Source: Atkinsonella hypoxylon (taxonomy: Eukaryota; Ascomycota; Sordariomycetes; Hypocreales; Clavicipitaceae). From it: DNA of 64,000 nucleotides. Made by a program: the position numbers and the translations under genes. How positions within the stretch are numbered: the stretch's first letter is position 1; each line of letters opens with the position of its first letter. Positions 54,584-64,000 of the stretch are shown here, one piece after another. The notes beneath the pieces were generated by a model. That model ran no database searches. It worked only from the letters and a program-made list of their open reading frames with translations, and was not told the DNA's origin. Where the stretch lies: the NCBI GenBank assembly GCA_000729835.1, contig JFHB01000023.1, positions 205,907 through 269,906 on the forward strand. Reading direction: 5' to 3'.

Positions 54584-56173
54584 CAGATGCAATGCATATC
54601 CTCTTGGCTTTCTATTCGCAGTGTGACAGGTAGGCCGTTACGAGTCTGCATTACGAGATTTTTGATTTTTCTGCACTGTGACGAACTTGTTCAATTCTTT
54701 TCCTTTCTCTTTCGCATTAGCTCGACCTGAACTTGTAACATCTTTCTATCAAACCGCCCCCCTGTAAGTGACACTCACCAAACTACCATGGTTATCGGTA
54801 ACCGTCCGTTCTTCATCACCGGCCCTACTCACAAGACGAAGGGCTCATTCGGTTGCACAAGAGGTGAAATATACATCAGCCCGTTTCGCGCTTAGTATGC
54901 GGATTTCATCAATTGGTCCACCACGTGCGTCGCCCATCATTGTTCGTCCTTCTGTCTTACCACACCAATTGCCGCTCAAGCATCTCCATGTCCAAAAAAA
55001 AGTTCTTTCCTCAAGCATGATGCTATTAGACGACAAGGGCGCCCCGTCAGATGTCCCGTCAGAGTCCACTATGTAAGGTACATAATTGTCCGTTCAGGCT
55101 GAACTGAGCATCTCGGGATGTCGCCCGTCTAAGTGACTAAACGGCTCAACGCCAGGGGAGCCTGAAAATAGCAAGCCACCTTGGTCTTGTGAACCTATTA
55201 TGACGTGTCGATCACCACCAACGGAACATGTGTTCTTCAGTATGCCAACTTCAAATCCTCAGCGCTGTGGTATTTAGGCCCCACCAGAATGAATTGCAGC
55301 AAGTAGGTCAAGGGATGGGTCATTTAAGCATAAGGCTGACTTGCGTGCATATGTGTAGACGAATCTTGGGCCGCGATGCAAGAGGCAATTTTAATTCCAC
55401 TTGTTCAATCTACATTGGTGCAATGCTGTGGAAAGCAATTACGAACGGATCAAGGATCGAATCGTGCTGATGAATAACTACGGCTTCGAGCATGCACAGC
55501 ATCGTCAAAAAAAATTAGTCAATCTGGCCCTGAAGACGGTGCGCCACGAAGAATACATACGAGACTATAATTGTCGGAAACGGCGTGTTGCAGGGTTGGT
55601 GTCACAATGTGTGATGAGAGCTTAGCGGCCTTGGGATGATGGTTTCTGGTGACCTGGACGAAGTTGAAGCAACTTTTTGCGCAGGACAATCCATTCCACT
55701 TATCTTCCGTGGATCATTTCGAGTTCTCTGTCGCCTCTATTTGAACATCCGACTTAACACTAGCAGAGTGCGAATTTTCTGGCGACATGCATATTATGCC
55801 GTCTTGACTCTCGACCGCCACTTACCTGAACACCGCGTTTATACGCCATCGTCATTCATGCAAGATCAGGGCGAAGCAATATCAAGGCTGCTATGCACGG
55901 AAGCCATGTTATGTTTTGAATGAGTACGCGTACGGAAAGAAAATCATATTCTGGGCCCGTGGGGGATCTTCATTATTCTTCTTCCCTGCCTGCCTGCCAA
56001 TCTTTTTTCTACTCTGGGTTGCTCACCTGGTGCATAAGCTTCTCTTGACCACCAAGTCGTGTCAATTCAGAGAGTTGATGATTGGGCCGCTCTTGCGGTT
56101 TTCAGTGCTAGATCGCGGACAAAGCTCCGCCGCGATCCATCACCAACAAGGACGTAAAAGCCTGTCACACCAG

Positions 56174-58523
56174 ATGGCAGCCGCTGTAGTAGCAGGAGAA
56201 GGGGGTGGTGGTGGTGGTGGAGAGGATGATGTCGAAGGTGTTCCAACCACAGAAAGTATCGGCGTCAGTTCCCCTCATTACATGAGATCGAGGCTGAGTG
56301 AACGGGTCGAAGTCAGTGGCTACAACCCAGAAAACGAGAACAAAACCGCCGGGATAGCCACTCGGACCGTTGTCGTAACCGCGACTGCGACTAAAAGCTT
56401 GACTTCTGCCAACGCAGTAACTTTCAAAGACGATAAATTATTGGGCCGAGCCGATTTCGAAAGCTACGACTGCCGTTCAATTCAAAAGTTGAAACAAACG
56501 CTAGAATCCTCCAATGGCGTGAAACAACCCGACGGCAACGCAGCCCTGCCATCAATTACTGACGGGCGAGGTGCGCCCATGCGTACAAAGAGTTTGTCTC
56601 AAAAGACGACTCCTTCAACAGTCGAGACTTCCACCCGTGCTGGCGCAAGCAGCATCACCTCGTCTGGCCAGGGTCAGGGCAATCCGCCTTTATTGAACTC
56701 AATGTCAAGCCCTACTCATGCCGATGGCCAGATCAGCCAATTGATTGCTAGCAAACACGAGTTAGTGTGCTATCCACACACCAGGCCAAGTTGAACACTT
56801 TTTAGCGTCGTAAATGCAGCACGTGTGATTTACGGGCTAATATGGATCGACTAGTACCGGACGTTCGGTGACCACGGCCCACGACCCCGGCTCCGCAAGA
56901 GCAGGAGAGGCTGTAACAGTCGAATCGCAATCCCCTTTAGATATCTTGTTGAACTCGGACGCCGCCCTCGTGGATGGAGCTACTGCTGCAGCAGATAGTC
57001 AACCAGAAGCAGGAGCAGAAACAGAAACAGCCAAAGGTCAAGGCGCATGCCATGCCGCGAGTGGCAGCCCCAGCCCCAGCCCCAGCCCAAGCCCAAGCCC
57101 AAGCAAATTGGGTAGGCCAACGTCGGTGCAGCTCGACCCAACAAACCCAGCGAAGCAGAAGCGGAAGCGGAAGCGGAAGCGGAAGCAGAACCAAAACCAG
57201 AACCAGAACCAGAACCAGTCTTGGCCCTCGGCCCTTATGCTTTTGGACACTGTGTCCTCAAATACCTTAGCGTCAGACCCGACTCTCGAGACGAATGAAG
57301 CTCGAGAAGCGCCATCACCACGGTTCCCAGTGAGCAGCACTCGCACTAGCTCAGACAGGGCGGGTGCTAGTCATAACACTAATTCCGATACAAGTAATAT
57401 CCAGGGTTCAGCATTGTACACAAGCATTCGAGACCCGTCCCTTGGCCCCATTCTCCAATCGGAACAATCGAAAGCTCCAGAAACCACATCAGACTCGACC
57501 ATTGCAGGAACCAGCTCCAGCCAGCTCCCGGTAAGCATTACCATAACAGCCACGCTTGCAACCGTTGCCGGCCTCGCAACTTTGGCCGTGCTATTCCTCT
57601 TTCTCTTTTTCCGCTGGAGAAGACGCAGATACGGCCTCCTCGGTGCTGATGGTTGTGGCGGTAGCCATAGTAATAGTGGCAGTGGTGGTGCTGATGCCCT
57701 TGCTCCATTCCGTCTCCATCTGCAAAATGATAGAAAAAGGCACAACAAGTCCAACTCCAACCCCAACTCTCCCTCCGCACCATCTCCTCTCTCCCCTCCT
57801 CTAGTAACATTATCCTCCGGCATGGGTACTGGTTCCAACAACGCTTCAGACAACGGGACATTGACCCCGCCGCCAAGACTGCTGGAGAGAAAATACCATC
57901 ATTCCACAAAGAGTGATTCATCGATTCAAATCGTCAAAAAGTACACGCACACCAGATGGGGCAAGCCCTCCAGCCTGTCCATCATTTCGTCCTCCTCGAC
58001 AGCGCCGCAGGAAGCACAGCCCGCAACATATCGATCACCTGGAAGTGCAGAGGAGGATGGCTTCAAAGGTGCCCGTATGCCACCGCGAGGCCCTGAGGCA
58101 AGCCACTTCCGACATGGCGATAGACCAAATCAATCGCCCAATTTTCCCACGACACCTTCACCTATCCCGCCGGCTCGAGGTACAACATCGCTAAACTCTG
58201 CCACGTATGACGGCAGCAGCCTCACCTCCCCGCCGAGAACTCCAAGACAAGCCAGTATTCCCGCTCAGGTCATGGGTCTTGAAAGTCCAGGGCCGCCCCC
58301 CAATCGAGCTCTTCCCTCGCCGCCTCTAAAACCTTGGCAAATCAATCCGTTGTCGCCACCGGCGGACACCGAGATGGACTATGTGCGACCTGAGGAGATC
58401 GGCATAGCAATAGGCGGCCCGTCGTTCAATAATAGTGAGACTATCCGTAGGGAAAGGCGGCCACGACTTGACGGAAGCGATATGGAACGCTTGGCAGGAA
58501 CATACTCACCCTTCAAGAGGTGA
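56174..58523 (+). CDS. Single-pass membrane protein with low-complexity Ser/Thr/Pro-rich regions
   Basis: Exons 56174-56760 and 56855-58523 (intron GTTAGT..CTAG) join (GA|T, Asp) to 751 aa. The second exon alone has no ATG start in its early part, which supports the splice. An alternative earlier ATG exists at 56078. The first about 420 residues are Ser/Thr/Gly-rich and carry an (SP)n run (about residues 267-280) and a (KR)n-(QN)n run (about 299-317). A membrane helix follows (SITITATLATVAGLATLAVL then FLFLFF, about residues 423-448), then the stop-transfer RWRRRR. The cytoplasmic tail of about 300 residues is Pro/Ser-rich. No signal peptide is seen. The layout resembles fungal cell-wall-stress sensors of the Mid2/Wsc type, but with no WSC domain. 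I do not recognise a named family. Confidence 0.72.
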
Positions 58524-60072
58524 AATGGCATATGACTTATGCTTGCATTGTCTCTCTCTCTCTCTCTTCATTTTTTTTTTTTTTTTTTTGTCCTTCTCGG
58601 CCATTATCTTGCATAAATCTGCATGGAGTTCTTGGAAGACCTTTAAACATCTGGTTTCATCCCGCGGGGGCGTTGTTAAGAAAGAAAGAGGATATAGGGA
58701 AACGGTAACTATGGACGTGGATGTGGACACGGCTACGAAGTCACGTACAAGCAAAGCAAATCATGGATGACGATTACAATGTGATATAACACCGACTAAA
58801 GCATACAGCGCGACAGCGCTACTCAATTCAAATAACAGAAATGTGTTTCAAAACAGAATGAATCTTCAAACCAGCATGACAGCCGTGCCTCGACTTGGCC
58901 TCCCCATCCAAATGCCACTCCTTCAACAACTCGGGGAGGCAAGTCACACTATTCTCCAAGTCCGTCCACTTGACACAGCCTCGTCACTCAGCCATACTCA
59001 GTTCTCATTCGACCGGCCCACCAGTCGGCAACTCCTCGTCGGGAAACCTCTTCACGCCCGTCACTCCTATCCCAAGCAGCCAAGATGGCCTCGCCCACCA
59101 TCCGCCCTGGACGCGCCACCGCCTCCACCTCTCGTAATTCGGGCCCCGTCTCCGGCCCCTCCGAGCTACTCCGCGACGCCAGGCGGTGCGTCCGGGCCAA
59201 AAACGCCGTCGCCAGAAATGATGCTCAGGTATTCCGTACACTGCGTCGCTATGCCTGACACGTGGTCGGATGGCGTCAGCAGGGCGATGACTCAGAAAAA
59301 TCGGCTTTTTAAGAAATCTGAAAAACGTCCAATTTAACGCGGATGTGATTTTAGTTTATATTTTATTTTATTGTTTATTTTTACAGGTTCACTCCGTAGG
59401 CAGGACTCACAGCAAATTAGAAGCCTGCCTTTTTTTTTAAGATTGTTGGCATGGGATTAGAACGGCAGCAATGAGCGGCATCTGGTCAACGGGTTGACTG
59501 ACCATGGAGGAGTGAAGTGGAATGGGCAAAGGCGGACGGAGCCAATGCGTGTGGCGACACGAATGACTGTCCAGCGCTTCTCATCGCGATTCCAAGTAGC
59601 TATCGCTGGGTTGACATCGAAGCATCGTATGTGCCTCGTCTACAGGAGTCCAGCTCGCTTCGTCCCTCCGTGGCGTGAGAACGAATAGATTGACGGCCGA
59701 CGAACAGAAAACACAAGTGACAGAAGAAAGGATATGCATTGTTGTGTGGTTGAGCCACATAGGTAAAATGTACACAGGGCCAATCGTCCCGTTCGCGGAT
59801 CGACCCAGCACAAGACGCTGGATGGTCGACTCCATCTGCTCATCCGCTATTCAACTAAAACACGAATTATCGCTATTTCTCATCACTGCCAAGCGGCCAC
59901 CCTTGAAGCGCGCGCCATGAACCAATGCTTTTCATGGTGTGCCCGTCACATTGTTCACGGATGGAACCAAAGCAGGGCATCGTCTTCCTTTGCTCTTACC
60001 CGGGGGAAAGTCTTCATCTCCTTCAGATGATTTATCTTACCCAAGTCGTGACTGAAAGCCCCCTCATCCCTC
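58524..60072. other. Spacer, with one tiny candidate frame
   Basis: About 1.5 kb with no well-supported gene. It begins with a (CT)n tract and T22 run at 58549-58591. A small frame lies at 59085-59258 (listed separately). A frame at 58843-59337 overlaps it in another phase and is Pro-rich without motif. Confidence 0.4.
59085..59258 (+). CDS. Possible small protein (57 aa)
   Basis: A short frame starting at AAGATGGCC (favourable context) and ending at TGA 59256-59258. The residues after a Ser/Thr-rich head read SELLRDARRCVRAKNAVARN, a basic helix-like run. No family is recognisable. A GTATTC splice donor near its end could extend it. It may also be chance. Confidence 0.2.
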   Translation: MASPTIRPGRATASTSRNSGPVSGPSELLRDARRCVRAKNAVARNDAQVFRTLRRYA

Positions 60073-62564
60073 TCAACTGTCAGCGCCTGATGCATCCGCT
60101 TGCGCCGGGGGCGGTACCTCTGACTCTGATGGTTGGGGATGGGGCACATTTCCCAAACCCGGAGGTTGTGGAGTGTCCGACGGGATGGGCAAAATCAGAG
60201 GCCCTTTGGGCACAACGGTACGTCCTGGGGGCTTTTCGCCGCGAATCACCATTTCCACCTCTTCCTTGTCCAACGTCTCGTACTGGACGAGCGCCTGAGC
60301 CAGGAGGTCCAATTCTTTTCGCTTCTCGGTCAACAACACCCTCACTTCCTCGTATGACTTCTTCAGGCTCTTTTGCACTTCCTGCTCAATCATCGATCGA
60401 GTCTCGGAGCTCAAGTTCTCATATCGTCTGCCATACTCGACAGGCCCAAGGACATTCGACATGCCGAAATTCGTCACCATCATGAAGCTCAAATCAGTAG
60501 CCTTTTCCAAGTCCTAGTGAAGATTGTTTAGTTCGCGGACCTAGTCTTTCCACTGATGGCCGTTGCGCAACTTACATTTGATACTCCGGAAGTCACCTTG
60601 TCACCACCGTATCTCATCTCCTCCGCCATCTTTCCGCCCAGCAGCACACGAATGTTTGACATGTACTCAGCAGCTGTGTAAGAATATTTGTCCATTTGTG
60701 GAACATGGGCAGTATGACCCAAAGATGGTCCCTTGGGAAGAATGGTGACCTTGTAAAGTCGACTGGAGCTGTCCTTTTCAAAAAGCTGCACGAGTGCATG
60801 ACCAGCTTCGTGATACGCAGTCATTTCCTTCTCCTTTTCCGTGATAATCATTGACTTTCTTTCAGATCCCATAGTGACTCTGTCAAATGCCCAATCTAGG
60901 TCCTCTTTCGTTACCATCGTGGCTCTAGCCCTACTAGCTCGAAGAGCGGCGAGATTCAGCATGTTTTCCAATTCAGCTCCAGATCGCCCGGGAGATCGTG
61001 CAGCAACGGCGTCCAAATCCACATCAGGCGCAGCCTTGATCTTCTTTGCATGATGCTTCAAGATGGCTAATCTTCCCCGGACGTCTGGCAGATCGACATT
61101 GATGTGACGATCAAAGCGACCAGGTCTCGTAAGCGCTTTGTCCAGCAGGTTAGGCAAGTTGGTCGCGCCCATAATGATTATTTTGGTATCTTGATCGAAT
61201 CCGTCCAGTTCTGTTAGCAGCTGGTTCAGAGTTTGCTTGGCATGAGCCTGGTCTCTGGGGTTACGTTTGCCACCAATAGCGTCCAACTCATCGATGAATA
61301 TAATGGAGGGCGACTTGGCCTTTGCAGCCGCGAAGAGGTCACGGACACGCTTCGCGCCCACGCCGACAAAGATCTCATCGAACTCACTACCGGACATGTA
61401 GAAGAATGGGACCCCAGCTTCACCAGCCACGGCTCGGGCAAGTAGCGTCTTTCCTGTTCCAGGAGGACCAACTAGAAGCACGCCCTTGGGCAGCTTAGCA
61501 CCCAAGTCGGAGAAATTTTCAGGATTCTTCAGGAATTCCACCACTTCCTGAAGCTCTTCTTTGGCCTCATCGCAACCATGGACGTCACTGAAACGAGTAG
61601 TCTGCTTCTCTGCTTTGACCTCAGAATCAGTCTTAGCACCAGGCCCACGGCGAAAGGAGCTAAGAGTCTCAACCAGAATAGTTACGGCAGCAAAGCAAAG
61701 ATAAGTAACTACAATGAAAGTGGCAAAGAATCTGACCCAGCGGAAAATGAGAGAACGAGTTGACTCTTGGACGACCACGTGTATAGGTTCACCCTTGCCT
61801 CCCTTCGACGCAGCTCCATAGGGAGTACCTGACACAGCCGCATTAGCGGCGGCTTGATCGTGAGCGCTCCACTGGCCCCGAGCATAGCCCAACGGCGCAG
61901 ACGGGCCAGCAGCTGCGTTGGTTCCCGCATTCAGGGCCGCCAAGGCCTTCTTGTAGGCGTCTTCGGTTGCAGCGTTTGTAGCAAATCGACCAGACTGATA
62001 ACGTTCGACTAGAATCCCAGGCATGTTGGCTCGCAGGAGCAGCTGATAGAACGCATTCTGCATGTTTGCGTTGCCAGGATTGCGGTTGGCAGCTTCTTCG
62101 ACGGTTGCAAGCTGGTTTCGCGGAATACCGTTGGAAGAAGTGAATGACGTTCCGAAACCTCGATTTTGCATCATTGGGGGACCAAATTGTACGCGCTTTG
62201 CGACAGGAGACTGCCAGTGAAACTTTGCTGCGAACCCAGGGACTTCAAAGAGCGGTCGCCGAAACACCGGGTTTGCGGCCCGTAAGCCAGTGTGCGTCAA
62301 TCCAGAAATCATGAGCTTGACACTCGACGGTTGCCGTGTTGAGGATACAGATGGGAGAGCATATATTGGGGAGATGGTTGAACGGTTTCGAAGAAAGTCG
62401 GGCAGAACCGTTGATGTTGGCTTCGAACCATCTTGGGTGGTAGGAGACGAGCCGGACACCAAGCGTGGCTCTGAGAATTTTCTAGCCGAGTGCGCCGCCG
62501 TCCTCCATGGGCTTGTTATCGTATTCACAATGGATGGCCATGCCTCGGAGATGGTCAACGCCAT
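60073..62564 (-). CDS. yme1: Mitochondrial i-AAA protease Yme1
   Basis: An ATP-dependent zinc metalloprotease of the inner membrane that degrades unassembled intermembrane-space proteins. The main exon is 62564-60576 and the last exon is 60513-60073 (intron GTAAGT..ACTAG), giving 809 aa. Motifs are the membrane segment (about residues 274-296), Walker A GPPGTGKT (366-373), Walker B with DELD (425-428), the second-region-of-homology run DKALTRPGRFDRH, and the zinc motif HEAGH (585-589). I start at ATG 62564 (MALTISEAWP). A 60-nt intron (62627-62568; GTACGT..TTCAG) lies just upstream and could put the start in a leader exon at 62648. The spliced and unspliced frames are both open. The first about 250 residues are the mitochondrial targeting and linker part. 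Confidence 0.93.
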
Positions 62565-64000
62565 GCCCTGAACATGAAAATCAGCCACGGCAGGTCGCGA
62601 TGAGAAACCCATGCAGACTGTACGTACCGGGACCCCGTGAAAAGTCATCCCCAGGGATGAGTCCGCGACGAGCAAGGCGCGTGGCGTTGAGTGCTTGAGC
62701 CCGAAATGTACGTGGCGATGGAGATGAAAAGGTGGAAGGACAGTCCCCGTCTTTGTTGGGTGGACCACGTGTGTAGGGTCCGATTCGGCTCAACGGCCGC
62801 AGCCAGGCCAGCGAGAGCTCACAAAATCGAGATTCGATGCACGACAGGCGGGACAGACGGGCAGCGCTGGAATCAAGGCGGTAGTCGAGGGAAAGAAAAT
62901 ATGCAAGACAGTCGGATTACAGTCATGCACTCATAGTACAGGATTCATAGGTCAATGCCAAATAATTTAGAGCTGCCGAGTTGATGGTGATGGTGATGGT
63001 GTCGGCTCGCCACTTACGTGCAACAACGGCTCCCAACGCTCCACTTCTGTCCCGTGGTGCGCAAATCCATTACTGGGCATCACGTGGACAACGATGTTCC
63101 TGCTCACGGCTCCGCAAAATTCACCATCTTTTGCCAGCCAAGTCGCCTGAGCTTGTGGAAAGAAGACTAACAATTGTTTTCGAGCAACCCGACTAGCTAT
63201 TCCGATAGGCTCCCCTCAAGAGAGGTAGTGTCCTGTGATTTCGTGACTTCACGCACTGCCCGTCGAACTTGACATGCGGCATGCCAAGGCTTGATTGATG
63301 AGCGTACATTTACGACACGGGGATTCATGCATCCGAGAAAAGCATTTGATACAAGCCATAAATCGCCACAGATGTTCAAGAGAAGCTTTCCATCAACTAG
63401 CCACTTGCGATACGACTTCAAAGGGACATCACGCCGCATATATCGGTTGTTTTACATTATAGACTTATGGAGCACTTCGGTGTGTGAGAAAATGATTCGT
63501 TTTGCACGGTCACATATCATCGCCTGTCAAGGGAAATATGATTGAGATAAGACTAAGTGGTTCGCCTGTCAAGTGAGTAACATAAGATTATTTTACCAGT
63601 CATAAATGTATACAATAATCATCATTCGCCGTGGTCATGAGCCCATCGTTGGTTGACGTTGGTCTGTTGTATACATTTATGACTGGTAAAATAATCTTAT
63701 GTTACTCACTTGACAGGCGAACCACTTAGTCTTATCTCAATCATATTTCCCTTCCGTCACTCCCATACCGCGCCGAACCAAATAATTGACTGTCACCTTC
63801 ATATCTTGTGTAAGATTTCCAACAGCAAGATAAAAAACCGAGAAAAAAGCGTCAAAGACGGTTACTTGTCACCATATACCATCTGTACATCGAATCCGGA
63901 TTCTTCTTCTGGTGGCACATATTTTTATTATGCATTAAACTAGGCGGATATACTACTTGGGATTTCAGAATCAGGATATCCACTAGAAGTATGCAACAAA
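62565..64000. other. Right-end spacer with a large inverted repeat
   Basis: About 1.4 kb with no supportable gene. It holds the yme1 leader region (with a possible leader intron at 62568-62627), a short GTGATG microsatellite (about 62983-63000) and the perfect inverted repeat at 63529-63753. Confidence 0.45.
63529..63753. repeat. Perfect 87-bp inverted repeat around a 51-bp loop
   Basis: The left arm 63529-63615 is the exact reverse complement of the right arm 63667-63753; I checked all 87 positions by eye and saw no mismatch. The loop is 51 bp (63616-63666). The arms contain no long open frame. A 10-bp CGCCTGTCAA also occurs just left of the arm (63521-63530) and again inside it, as if the arm formed by local template switching. 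Confidence 0.85.

Larger units (their letters stand above)
53476..56173. other. Spacer with satellite-like simple repeats
   Basis: About 2.7 kb with no supportable gene. It holds copy 2 of an interspersed repeat (54023-54089), a hexamer array (54221-54255) and a pentamer array (54536-54583). Short frames at 54017-54382 and 55636-55923 have no motif and partly derive from the simple repeats. The promoter of the membrane-protein gene should lie in the last part. Confidence 0.4.

Noticed and set aside
55916..56173. N-terminal extension with a hydrophobic run for the membrane protein
   Set aside because: The frame opens at TTG; the only ATG before 56174 is at 56078, after the hydrophobic run, so no signal peptide is supported.
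62565..62768. Longer Yme1 N-terminus
   Set aside because: The extended frame begins at GTG and crosses a probable 60-nt intron.

Overview
The window is nuclear DNA of a filamentous ascomycete. The genes are separated by long spacers. Their introns are short (about 50-105 nt) with GT..AG ends and CTRAC-like branch sites. Recognisable proteins are typical fungal orthologues (AldA, Hsf1, Cwc27, Cyp10, Orc6, Yme1, a Zn2Cys6 regulator), and the gene-poor stretches hold decayed repeats with many C-to-T type changes. A Sordariomycete, perhaps Hypocreales, is my inference; no marker here fixes the species.

Layout. 1-12.2 kb: a possible gene tail at the left edge, an aldehyde dehydrogenase with five exons, a PD-(D/E)XK nuclease-like protein, a repeat island (a 691-bp element with 38-bp inverted ends on a TA target, and diverged LTR-like repeats), and a single-exon metallo-beta-lactamase-fold protein. 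12.2-21.4 kb: gene-poor, with a Zn2Cys6 transcription factor, a GH29 (alpha-L-fucosidase-like) pseudogene broken by three frameshifts and, head-to-head with it, a small secreted cysteine-rich protein.

21.4-40.7 kb is the most unusual part. Five genes have no housekeeping role I can assign: a 509-aa protein with a GT-B-like motif, a 1165-aa protein of unknown family, a 310-aa lectin-like (probable beta-propeller) protein, a DUF6603-type protein of about 1650-1670 aa, and a 1379-aa protein of unknown family. Orientations alternate (+ - + - +), giving two divergent intergenic regions that could co-regulate pairs. I read this as a candidate multi-component accessory locus, possibly of bacterial ancestry. 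That is inference.

41-50.4 kb is a compact conserved block: Cwc27 (spliceosomal cyclophilin), Hsf1, the cyclophilin Cyp10/PPIL3, Orc6 and a secreted intradiol dioxygenase-like protein. 50.4-64 kb: a MITE-like inverted repeat, a short-chain dehydrogenase, satellite-like simple repeats, a Ser/Thr/Pro-rich single-pass membrane protein, the mitochondrial i-AAA protease Yme1, and at the right edge a perfect 87-bp inverted repeat around a 51-bp loop.

Coding coordinates span first to last coding base; exon limits are in the text. Functions come from reading motifs by eye; no database search was possible.
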